The notes: generated by a model not told the origin, from the letters alone. A DNA stretch of 5,090 nucleotides from JACCZP01 sp050997195 (GCA_050997195.1 JBPCRE010000113.1:1-5090); one strand, 5' to 3'. Shown: positions 1 to 5,090, counted from the first letter of the stretch. Program-made: numbers and translations.

Positions 1-246
1 CCACGCGCCGGGGTTCAGGAGCAGGCCGTCGGCGGTCTCGCGCGCGCGGTGCAGGGCCTCGCAGTACTCGCCCTCGTGGTTGGTCTGGGAGAACACGGGC
101 CTCAGGCCGAGCTCGGCGGCGAACTCCCTCACCCGGACCTCGAGCTCGGCGAGCGTCCCGCTGCCGTAGTGGCCGGGGTCGCGCGCCCCGAGCTGGTCGA
201 GGTTGACGCCGTGGAGCACCTCGATGCGGGCGCCCTCGCCGCTCAT
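1..246 (-). CDS. aroQ: Type II 3-dehydroquinate dehydratase, N-terminal 82 residues (3' end beyond window)
   Basis: Cytoplasmic enzyme that dehydrates 3-dehydroquinate to 3-dehydroshikimate, step 3 of the shikimate pathway, by the type II (AroQ) mechanism. The visible 82 residues carry the family's N-terminal signature HGVNLDQLG (residues 12-20), followed by ARDPGHYGS. The catalytic Asn (N15), Arg (R22) and Tyr (Y27) fall at the spacing known from the Mycobacterium tuberculosis enzyme. Residues 54-60 (QTNHEGE) match the usual QSNHEGE, and LNPGAW at the edge matches the substrate-binding INPGAY region, with Trp for Tyr. The ATG start overlaps the aroKB stop as ATGA. A GAGGAGG ribosome binding site lies 10 nt upstream (257-263), inside aroKB. 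The C-terminal half is outside the window. The first motif is atypical (HGV instead of NGP), but the identification is firm. Confidence 0.95.
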   Translation of the reverse strand, partial: MSGEGARIEVLHGVNLDQLGARDPGHYGSGTLAELEVRVREFAAELGLRPVFSQTNHEGEYCEALHRARETADGLLLNPGAW

Positions 247-1814
247 CGCGCCCGCGCCTCCTCGAGCGCTTCGCGCACCGCCGCGTCGGACAGCTCCTGG
301 CCCACCCGCACCTCGCCGGGGGAGGAGAGCAGCACCCAGCCCACGCGGCCGGCGCGTCGCTTCTTGTCGCGCGCGAGGAAGCCGAGGACCTCGTCCACGC
401 CCGCTCCCTCGTAGGCCAGGGGAAGCCCCCGAGCAGCCAGTAGATCGGCCACCTCGGAGCGCAGGGCGTCGCGGCCGGAGAGGCGCAGCGCGCACAGCAG
501 GCCGATGCCCACCGCCTCGCCGTGGCGATAGCGGGCGTAGCCGGTGGCGGCCTCGACGGCGTGGGCCACCGTGTGCCCCAGGTTGAGCGCCTGGCGGGCG
601 CCCTCGTCGCGCTCGTCCTCAGCCACCACCGAGAGCTTCGTGCGCGCGCAGCCGAGGATGGTGGCGTCGTCGAGCTCGCCTCCGGTCCGCACGCGGGCCC
701 ACAGCGGGCCGCCGGCGATGAGCGCCGTCTTCACCACCTCGGCGTACCCGGCGGAGCGCTCGGCCGCGGGAAGGGTCTCGAGCACGGCCGGGTCCACCAG
801 CACCGCGCTCGGCTGGTGGTAGGCGCCGGCGTAGTTCTTGCCCTCGGGGAGGTCCACGCCCGTCTTGCCCCCGTAGGCGGAGTCCACCTGGGCCACGAGC
901 GTGGTGGGCACCTGCACGTGGGGCACGCCGCGCTGGTACACGGCGGCGCAGAACCCCACCAGATCGCCGACCACCCCGCCGCCCACGGCCACCACGAGAT
1001 CCTCACGGGTGGCGCCCGCCCGCGCGAGGGCGCGCAGCACGGCCTCGGCCCGCGCCAGCGTCTTCTCCTGCTCGCCGGCGGGCACGTCCATCACCGCCTC
1101 GGCGCCGGGGAGCCGGTGGAGTAGGCCCACCGCCGCGTCGCTCACCACGAGCCGCCGGCCGGCGTCGAGGGGGAAGAACCCGGAGCGCAGGAGCCCGCGC
1201 CCGAAGAACACCGGGTAGTGGCCCGAGGCGCTGCGCGCCCAGACGAGCCGGGTGCCCGCGGGCGCCTCGCGCAGGCGGGTAAGCGCGGGCAGCGCGTGGC
1301 GCACCGCCTCACGGCCGTCGGGCGGCAGGGTGGCGTCGGCCGCCGCCTCGTAGACGGTGTGGCGGTCGGCGTGGAGCTGGAGGAAGCGCCCATAGTCGCG
1401 GGCCAGGGGCCGGCCCCGGCCGGAGGCTCGGTGCCAGGCGTCCTCGGGCTCCACCTCGAGGTGGACCACCACGTGGTCGGAGAGCGCCTCGCGCACGAGC
1501 TCCGACCCGAGCGAGCCTCCCCCGAGGGCGACCACCCGAGCGTCCTCGCGACCGAGCAGCTCGAGCACCACCTCCTCCTCGGCCGCGCGAAACGCGGCCT
1601 CTCCGCGCGCGTCGAAGAAGGCCTCGAGCGGTCGGCCGATCCGGCGCTCGAGCTCACGATCGGTGTCGAGGGGCTCGGCCCCGAGCTCGGCGGCCACCGT
1701 GCGGGCGGCGCTCGACTTGCCCGCGCCCATGAAGCCCACGAACACGAGCGCCCGGCGCGGAGGGCTCACCCCGGCGGCGGGCGCGCCTCCCTCCTCCTCG
1801 GCTAGCGCCTCCAC
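243..1814 (-). CDS. aroKB: Bifunctional shikimate kinase / 3-dehydroquinate synthase (AroK-AroB fusion)
   Basis: One 523-residue polypeptide with two shikimate-pathway enzymes. The AroK domain (about residues 20-180) phosphorylates shikimate with ATP. It shows Walker A GFMGAGKSS (27-35), the shikimate-binding DTD (50-52), Arg76, the GGG loop (98-100), lid RPL (135-137) and Arg151. The AroB domain (about 188-523) converts DAHP to 3-dehydroquinate using NAD and a metal. It shows GGGVVGDLVG (278-287), PTTLVAQVDSAYGGKTG (303-319), GKN (325-327), and metal ligands Glu359 (GYAEVVK), His414 (NLGHT) and His431 (RHGEAV). DKK at 484-486 is also typical. I chose the GTG at 1814 because GAGGAG lies 8 nt upstream; it overlaps the aroC stop by 13 bases. 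A GTG at 1769 (508 residues) starts closer to the kinase core, has a more distant GGAGG, and cannot be excluded. The fusion order AroK-AroB is known in some bacteria. Both active sites look intact. Confidence 0.95.
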   Translation of the reverse strand: MEALAEEEGGAPAAGVSPPRRALVFVGFMGAGKSSAARTVAAELGAEPLDTDRELERRIGRPLEAFFDARGEAAFRAAEEEVVLELLGREDARVVALGGGSLGSELVREALSDHVVVHLEVEPEDAWHRASGRGRPLARDYGRFLQLHADRHTVYEAAADATLPPDGREAVRHALPALTRLREAPAGTRLVWARSASGHYPVFFGRGLLRSGFFPLDAGRRLVVSDAAVGLLHRLPGAEAVMDVPAGEQEKTLARAEAVLRALARAGATREDLVVAVGGGVVGDLVGFCAAVYQRGVPHVQVPTTLVAQVDSAYGGKTGVDLPEGKNYAGAYHQPSAVLVDPAVLETLPAAERSAGYAEVVKTALIAGGPLWARVRTGGELDDATILGCARTKLSVVAEDERDEGARQALNLGHTVAHAVEAATGYARYRHGEAVGIGLLCALRLSGRDALRSEVADLLAARGLPLAYEGAGVDEVLGFLARDKKRRAGRVGWVLLSSPGEVRVGQELSDAAVREALEEARAR

Positions 1815-2965
1815 CCGATGCGCTCCTCGTAGGCGCCGAGCGCGGTCAGGGCATCGCCGACGTGGTCCCCGCCGAACTTCTCCCGGTAGGCGGAGGCCAG
1901 CACCAGCGCCACCATGGCCTCGGCCACCACGCCGGCCGCGGGCACGGTGCAGGAGTCGGTGCGCTCGCGCAGGGCCTGGGCGGGCTCCTTGGTGGCGAGG
2001 TCCACCGAGCGCAGCGGCTTGGTGAGGGTGGGCAGCGGCTTCATGGCGCCGCGCACGATCAGCGGATCGCCCGTGGTCATCCCGCCCTCGAGCCCGCCCG
2101 CGTGGTTGGTCTCGCGGTGGAAGCCCTCGTCCTCGGACCAGAAGATCTCGTCGTGGGCGCGCGAGCCGGGCACGCCGGCCAGCTCGAACCCGTCTCCGAT
2201 GCCCACGCCCTTCATGGCCTGGATGCTCATCACGGCCTGGGCCAGCCGACCGTCTAGGCGCTCCTCCCAGGAGACGTGCGAGCCGATGCCTGGCACCAGT
2301 CCGAAGGCCTGCACCTCGTAGACCCCGCCGAGCGACTCGTTGGCCTTGCGCTTGACGTTGATCTCCGCGACCATCGCCCCGCTCGCCTCGGGATCGAGGC
2401 AGCGCACGGGCGAGGCGTCCACACCCTCGAAGTCCGCGGGCGAGAGCGCTCCATCGGAGCTCACCTCCACGGCGCCGATCTGCAGCACGTGCGAGCGCAC
2501 CTCGACCCCGAAGGGCCTCAGGAACGCCTTGGCCAGCGCGCCCACGGCCACCCGCGCGGCGGTCTCCCGCGCGCTCGCGCGCTCGAGCACGTTGCGCACG
2601 TCGGTGAAGCCGTACTTCTGCACCCCCGCCAGGTCGGCGTGGCCCGGGCGAGGAAGGTGCACCTCGGCCACCGCGGCCTCCACCGGCCACGGGTTCATCC
2701 GCTCCTCCCAGTTCTCGTAGTCGCGGTTGGCGATCTCGAGGGCCACCGGCGAGCCGAGCGTGCGCCCGTGCCGCACGCCCGAGGTCACCGTGGCGCGGTC
2801 GGTCTCGATCTTCATCCGCCCGCCCCGGCCGTGCCCGAGCTGGCGGCGGGCGAGGTCGCGGTCGATGTCCTCGGGGGTGAGCTCGAGGCCGGCGGGCAGG
2901 CCCTCGAGGATGGCCACGAGGCCGGGGCCGTGCGACTCGCCGGCGGTGGTGAAGCGGAGGGTCAT
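1802..2965 (-). CDS. aroC: Chorismate synthase
   Basis: Catalyses the last shared step of aromatic biosynthesis: 1,4-trans elimination of phosphate from EPSP to give chorismate, using reduced FMN. The 387-residue product has the normal family length. Visible signatures are GESHGPG (residues 9-15, conserved His12), RRQLGHGRGGRM (40-51), SGVRHGRTLGSPVAL (62-76), RPGHADLAG (106-114, conserved His109), the RASARETAARVA segment that contributes to the flavin site, GGMTTGDPL and, near the C-terminus, RTDSCTVPAAGVVAE. The ATG at 2965 puts MTLRFTTAGESHG exactly where the family begins. The in-frame extension up to an ATG at 3079 overlaps the next gene and has no family character. Only a weak AGGGG stands just before the ATG. 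aroC is the first aro gene of the operon here; its stop overlaps aroKB. Confidence 0.97.
   Translation of the reverse strand: MTLRFTTAGESHGPGLVAILEGLPAGLELTPEDIDRDLARRQLGHGRGGRMKIETDRATVTSGVRHGRTLGSPVALEIANRDYENWEERMNPWPVEAAVAEVHLPRPGHADLAGVQKYGFTDVRNVLERASARETAARVAVGALAKAFLRPFGVEVRSHVLQIGAVEVSSDGALSPADFEGVDASPVRCLDPEASGAMVAEINVKRKANESLGGVYEVQAFGLVPGIGSHVSWEERLDGRLAQAVMSIQAMKGVGIGDGFELAGVPGSRAHDEIFWSEDEGFHRETNHAGGLEGGMTTGDPLIVRGAMKPLPTLTKPLRSVDLATKEPAQALRERTDSCTVPAAGVVAEAMVALVLASAYREKFGGDHVGDALTALGAYEERIGWRR
1823..1828 (-). promoter_or_regulatory. Ribosome binding site GAGGAG supporting the aroKB GTG start at 1814
   Basis: Reading the minus strand, GAGGAG is followed by 8 nt and then GTG. 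The site lies inside the last codons of aroC, so ribosomes finishing aroC would be placed next to the aroKB start. It is the main reason to prefer the start at 1814 over the GTG at 1769, whose nearest GGAGG is about 16 nt away. Confidence 0.6.
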
Positions 2966-3041
2966 GGGGCCCTGGAGGCTATCGGCCGCCGGTACGGCCT
3001 CCTCGGCGCTCAGCGGCGCACCCAACGGCTCCCTCCAGCTC
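2966..3041 (-). other. Short spacer upstream of aroC
   Basis: These 76 bp separate the excalibur-like reading frame from the aroC start. I see no convincing -35/-10 pair and no hairpin followed by a T run. A short inverted repeat (GGCCG, six-base loop, CGGCC) lies about 20 bp before aroC but is unremarkable at this GC content. Either aroC is read through from upstream or its promoter is not recognisable by eye. Confidence 0.4.
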
Positions 3042-3362
3042 TCAGCCCGAGTCGCAGCCGACTCCATCGCCATCCCCATCGAGGCGGTAGGGGTCGCCGC
3101 CGGTCACCTGCACCGGCTTCTCGCTGCTGGGGATGTCCGAACAGTCGAGGTCGCCGGTCGCCGGCAGGCAAGGCGAGTAGCCCGGCGCGCAGATCCCGCG
3201 CGGGGAGGATCCGCCGGAGCGGCTCTTCGCGCGGAGATCGAGCAGGCGCAGGCTGTACCGCGCGCCCCGCGCGACAGGCTCATCGGAGCGCGTCTCGGAC
3301 CACCTGGCGGAGGGTGCCACGGTCGGTGTAGCCCTCGAGCACGCGCGCCTTGCGATCCTCAT
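3042..3362 (-). CDS. Small protein ending in an excalibur/thermonuclease-tail-like Cys and Asp-rich module; start uncertain
   Basis: The supported part is the C-terminal 49 residues (nt 3042-3191). It has four cysteines (58, 65, 74 and 103 counted from the ATG at 3362), a DLDCSDIP element, and DPYRLDGDGDGVGCDSG at the end. This layout resembles the calcium-binding-like tail found after some thermonuclease domains and in excalibur-type extracellular proteins. That match is from recall of the family pattern, so Ca2+ binding is inference. The N-terminal half is Arg/Ser-rich, overlaps the thioredoxin-like gene by 83 bp in another frame, and looks like an out-of-frame shadow. No signal peptide is visible. 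Starts available are ATG 3362 (no ribosome binding site) or GTG 3320 (GAGGG 10 nt upstream, 92 residues). An ATG at 3283 overlapping the previous stop (ATGA) is in a different frame. The module may be a remnant, or the tail of a frameshifted gene. Confidence 0.5.
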   Translation of the reverse strand: MRIARRACSRATPTVAPSARWSETRSDEPVARGARYSLRLLDLRAKSRSGGSSPRGICAPGYSPCLPATGDLDCSDIPSSEKPVQVTGGDPYRLDGDGDGVGCDSG

Positions 3363-3582
3363 CGACCACCACGGTGGCCGGCGCCTGCGCCACGCCTACG
3401 CCAGCGACGATCTTCTTGTAGTCACCGATGTCGGAGATCCGGTCACGGAAGACGGCCACCCGGCGCTTCTTCAGTGCCCGCGAAGCCCAGTTCGTGGCGT
3501 CGTCGTCAGCCGCTCCGGGCTGGGTGAACAGCAGCACGATCACCTTGTCGGCGGCGAGCGCGCGCCGCACGCGGCGCGGCAC
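3280..3582 (-). CDS. Thioredoxin-fold domain without active-site cysteines; probable C-terminal part of a frameshifted gene
   Basis: About 100 residues with a thioredoxin-like order: helix, strand VIVLLF (14-19), a TQPGAADDD segment where redox thioredoxins carry CxxC (20-28), a helix, strand VAVFRD, helix DYKKIVAGVGV, then QAPATVVVD (66-74). In that last element Pro68 takes the place of the cis-proline, and it is followed by a beta strand and C-terminal helix LRQVVRDAL. The domain has no cysteine at all, so a dithiol oxidoreductase role is unlikely; a binding or structural role is inference. The GTG at 3582 has GGAG 8 nt upstream, so independent initiation is possible. The domain begins right at this GTG, however, and the preceding anchor-plus-linker frame ends 43 bp inside it. 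That suggests one membrane-anchored protein broken by a missing base near 3582. The stop at 3280 ends the domain at its natural C-terminus. Confidence 0.7.
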   Translation of the reverse strand: MPRRVRRALAADKVIVLLFTQPGAADDDATNWASRALKKRRVAVFRDRISDIGDYKKIVAGVGVAQAPATVVVDEDRKARVLEGYTDRGTLRQVVRDALR

Positions 3583-3785
3583 TCGTCGGTCTCCGGCGCC
3601 GGGCGAGCGGCGGGCTTGGCCGCCGCGCCGGTCGAGCCGCGGGCCGTGCCCGAGCCTGCGCTGGCGGCGTCGGACGACGCAGCGGGATCGCTCGTGGGGG
3701 CGCCGATGCTCTGGGTGGCGTAGAACGCAGCGGCGGCCAGCACGACGCCCACGAGCGCGACGAGAAGGGGACGCGGAAGGGCCAT
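3540..3785 (-). CDS. N-terminal membrane anchor and linker, probable first part of the frameshifted thioredoxin-like gene
   Basis: The 81-residue frame begins MALPRPLL. One hydrophobic segment covers about residues 6-22 and could be a transmembrane anchor or uncleaved signal; no lipobox cysteine is visible. An Ala/Ser/Gly/Thr/Pro-rich linker follows (28-66), typical of tethers between a membrane anchor and an extracytoplasmic domain. The last 15 or so residues (CRAACGARSPPTR) look like out-of-frame sequence: they lie over the start of the thioredoxin-like domain, which continues in the -1 frame. Inserting one G at about 3582 would read TDEVPRRVRRALAADK straight into that domain. The ATG at 3785 has a weak AGGTG upstream; a GTG at 3803 would add six residues. 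Alone, the product would be a tiny anchor with no folded domain. Confidence 0.6.
   Translation of the reverse strand: MALPRPLLVALVGVVLAAAAFYATQSIGAPTSDPAASSDAASAGSGTARGSTGAAAKPAARPAPETDECRAACGARSPPTR
3561..3578. repeat. Perfect 8-bp inverted repeat at the frame break
   Basis: On the minus strand, CGCGCCGC and GCGGCGCG flank a two-base centre. As a hairpin this would give about seven GC pairs and a CGTG loop. It lies a few bases after the point where the anchor frame and the thioredoxin-like frame must be joined. Such GC hairpins favour replication slippage and also base-calling or assembly errors, so it is relevant to whether the frameshift is real. Confidence 0.6.
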
Positions 3786-3968
3786 TGCCGCACCTATCGG
3801 CACGCCGTGGACGGATGCTTAGAGCCTTCGCCCCGAAGACCGCGGCCCCAAAGGTAGGTGCTCGGCCTCGGCCGTCTAGACTGAGCCCTCAACCGGCCCA
3901 CGGACGGGCTGGCGCGGACCGCGCTCGGGAGGCTTGGTCAGCGATGTTCACGGAAGGGGGCCGCTCGG
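3786..3968. other. Divergent intergenic region
   Basis: This 183-bp stretch lies between the starts of the minus-strand anchor gene and the plus-strand low-complexity protein, so promoters for both are expected here. The best plus-strand -10-like element is TAGACT at 3877-3882, about 86 bp before the ATG at 3969, but no TTGACA-like -35 sits at the right distance. On the minus strand a TAAGCA-like element (about 3817-3822) also lacks a -35. A five-pair hairpin (CTTCG/CGAAG, 3826-3838) is too small to interpret. I see no tRNA, riboswitch or repeat. Confidence 0.4.
3952..3960 (+). promoter_or_regulatory. Ribosome binding site GGAAGGGGG for the plus-strand gene
   Basis: A purine run GGAAGGGGG ends 8 nt before the ATG at 3969. 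It supports that start, and supports the plus strand as the coding strand in a region where the minus strand also has a long open frame. Confidence 0.55.
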
Positions 3969-4769
3969 ATGAGCTACGGAGAGGACAGTCGGCATCGGGC
4001 CGAGGGGCGTCCGGCCTGGCACCGCCGCGCCGCAGCGGCCGGAGGCGTCCTACTGCTCCTGACCGCGGCCCTGTTTCTCGGCGCGCTTTCCGAGGACTCG
4101 CCGCTCGGAGGCTTGCGTTTCCCGGGCGGCCCGCCCCTCGTGCCGTTCGGAGAGATCGGCGGCGATCCGCCGCCGGCCCCGAAGGCGATCCGACGCGAGC
4201 GCCCCAGCCCGCGGAGGAGCGCACGCCCGCGCGTCGCCGCGAGGGCGAGCGGCGGTAGGCCGGGCCCCACGCTCGCCCGCATCCCCGCTCGGCCGGCGTT
4301 TGTGGGCGGGGGCGGGGGCGGGGGCCGCCGAGAGCTCATCGCCCGGAGCACCCCTCGGGCGGAGGCGCGGCGACCCCCGAGTGCCGCGCCGCGCGGTACC
4401 CGCGCCCCAGGGCGCTCGCCGCGGCCGCCCGCCCGGCGCCGGGCTCGCCCTCCGGCTGAGGACTCGACAGAGGAGACGACGGGCGAGACGCCGGCGAGCG
4501 CCCCTCCCTCGAGCGCCACGCCGACGGGCGAGGCCGCACCGCGAAAGCAGAGCGCACCGGGCGAGAAGCCTCCGCCGAGCATGGAGCCGCCCCGGGGCTC
4601 GGGCGGCCAGACCGGAGGCGGCGGGCAGCCCGGGAGCGGCGGCCAGACCGGGGGCGGAGGCGGGGGGCAGGGCACGCCGAGCGACGGGACCGCGCCGGGA
4701 GCCGGGCCATCGCCGGGGGGCGGGGGCACCACCACCGGCGAGTCGGCTCCGCCCCCGGGTCAGCCCTGA
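3969..4769 (+). CDS. Single-pass membrane protein with long Arg/Pro- and Gly/Pro-rich low-complexity tail
   Basis: I do not recognise a family for this 266-residue protein. A short basic N-terminus (RHRAEGRPAWHRR) precedes one hydrophobic segment at about residues 21-40, so positive-inside topology places the rest outside the cytoplasm. Residues 70-160 are Arg/Pro/Ala-rich and include a seven-glycine run (113-119). Residues 163-205 are Thr/Ser/Glu/Pro-rich. Residues 211-266 are Gly/Gln/Pro/Ser-rich and hold a 12-residue near-repeat (212-223 and 224-235, each beginning GGQTGGGG). There are no cysteines and no obvious folded domain; the tail is probably disordered and may cross or bind the cell wall (inference). 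The good ribosome binding site, membrane segment and ordinary GC-rich third positions favour this frame over the long opposite-strand frame. It converges on the prepilin peptidase gene, 13 bp away, with no visible terminator between them. Confidence 0.65.
   Translation: MSYGEDSRHRAEGRPAWHRRAAAAGGVLLLLTAALFLGALSEDSPLGGLRFPGGPPLVPFGEIGGDPPPAPKAIRRERPSPRRSARPRVAARASGGRPGPTLARIPARPAFVGGGGGGGRRELIARSTPRAEARRPPSAAPRGTRAPGRSPRPPARRRARPPAEDSTEETTGETPASAPPSSATPTGEAAPRKQSAPGEKPPPSMEPPRGSGGQTGGGGQPGSGGQTGGGGGGQGTPSDGTAPGAGPSPGGGGTTTGESAPPPGQP
4603..4651 (+). repeat. Two-copy direct repeat, 36-bp period, within the Gly/Gln tail
   Basis: The 13-mer GCGGCCAGACCGG occurs at 4603-4615 and again at 4639-4651, in frame and 12 codons apart, followed in both copies by G-rich sequence. 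It encodes the repeated GGQTGGGG segment of the membrane protein's tail and looks like slippage-driven expansion of a low-complexity region. Confidence 0.7.
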
Positions 4770-4782
4770 GCCTGCCCGCTGC

Positions 4783-5090
4783 TCAGCCCGCGAAGGAGCG
4801 CACGTAGAGGTCGAGGAGCTCCGGCCCGGCGACCAGGCCGAGGATCCCGCCCGCTGCGAGGAAGGGCGCGAACGGCAGGGCCATCTTGCGCCCCTTCTTC
4901 CCGTGTCGGGCGATGAGCGCCAGGCCCAGCAGCGAGCCGGCGGCGAAGGCGGCGAACAGCGCTGGAGCCACCGCGACTCCCAGGAAGAGGCCCATCACGC
5001 CGGCGAGCTTGACGTCCCCCAATCCCATTCCGGCCGGGTAGGCCAGGGCGGCGAGGAGCATCAGCACGAAGGCGATGGCGCCGGCGAGCA
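4783..5090 (-). CDS. Type IV prepilin peptidase (A24 aspartic protease family), C-terminal 101 residues (5' end beyond window)
   Basis: Integral membrane aspartic protease that cleaves, and in many members N-methylates, prepilins of type IV pili or related secretion pseudopili. The visible part has the family's second catalytic motif, GMGLGDVKLAGVMG, whose GxGD aspartate is residue 25 of the fragment. On either side lie strongly hydrophobic segments (roughly residues 3-19, 28-55 and 66-82). A basic loop RHGKKGRK precedes the conserved-type PFAPFLAAGG segment, and the protein ends LYVRSFAG. The first catalytic aspartate and any N-terminal cysteine-rich methylase domain lie beyond the right edge, so methylase activity cannot be judged. 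No start is visible; the in-frame GTG at 5067 is internal. Its position upstream of the aro operon, on the same strand, suggests an older prepilin peptidase-aro neighbourhood. Confidence 0.92.
   Translation of the reverse strand, partial: LAGAIAFVLMLLAALAYPAGMGLGDVKLAGVMGLFLGVAVAPALFAAFAAGSLLGLALIARHGKKGRKMALPFAPFLAAGGILGLVAGPELLDLYVRSFAG

Noticed and set aside
1815..2690. Upstream extension of the aroKB reading frame to 815 residues
   Set aside because: The extension lies entirely under aroC in another frame, is extremely Arg/Gly-rich and has no domain character. It is a stop-free shadow caused by high GC.
2966..3079. N-terminal extension of aroC to the ATG at 3079
   Set aside because: The chorismate synthase family begins at MTLRFTTAGESHG. 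The 38 extra residues have no family match and overlap the conserved end of the neighbouring module.
2276..3331. Long plus-strand open frames opposite aroC and the excalibur-like module
   Set aside because: They are antisense to clearly conserved coding sequence, rich in His/Arg/Gly, and lack recognisable domains.
3540..3600. Programmed -1 ribosomal frameshift joining anchor and thioredoxin-like frames
   Set aside because: No X XXY YYZ slippery heptamer is present in the overlap. A hairpin exists, but a missing base explains the arrangement more simply.
3826..3838. Small hairpin CTTCG/CGAAG as a terminator or operator
   Set aside because: It has only five pairs and a three-base loop, with no T run and no second copy, which is expected by chance in this base composition.
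3974..4735. Long minus-strand frame opposite the low-complexity membrane protein
   Set aside because: It begins with a proline run, has no good start context and no membrane segment or domain. The plus-strand frame has a ribosome binding site and a membrane segment. The region is repetitive, so this choice is not absolute.
4770..4782. Bidirectional terminator between the convergent genes
   Set aside because: The 13-bp gap has no inverted repeat or T run.

Overview
The window comes from a very GC-rich bacterial chromosome. GTG starts, GAGG-type ribosome binding sites and strong third-position GC bias fit an actinobacterium. The fused aroK-aroB gene, a prepilin peptidase beside the aro genes and the thermonuclease-tail-like module suggest Thermoleophilia/Solirubrobacterales relatives; this lineage guess is inference from gene style and context, not a database result.

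Positions 1-2965 (minus strand, read right to left) hold a compact shikimate-pathway operon: aroC (chorismate synthase, last step), aroKB (shikimate kinase fused to 3-dehydroquinate synthase, steps 5 and 2) and the first 82 codons of aroQ (type II 3-dehydroquinase, step 3), which runs off the left edge. The genes overlap by 13 and 4 bases and each internal start has a GAGG-type ribosome binding site, so they are very probably co-transcribed and translationally coupled. The catalytic residues I could check are present.

Positions 3042-3785 (minus strand) are less ordinary. They hold an N-terminal membrane anchor with a low-complexity linker, a cysteine-less thioredoxin-fold domain in a different frame, and a four-cysteine, DGDGDG-containing module resembling the C-terminal tail of some thermonuclease/excalibur proteins, in a third frame. 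The anchor and thioredoxin domain look like one gene split by a single-base frameshift at a strong GC hairpin, though the downstream piece also has its own plausible GTG start. The N-terminus of the excalibur-like module is unresolved.

After a 183-bp divergent intergenic region, positions 3969-4769 (plus strand) encode a single-pass membrane protein with a long Arg/Pro then Gly/Pro/Gln low-complexity tail. It converges, 13 bp apart, on the C-terminal part of a type IV prepilin peptidase (minus strand, 4783 to the right edge). The 3042-4769 segment therefore sits as a small accessory block between a prepilin peptidase gene and an otherwise conventional aro operon.
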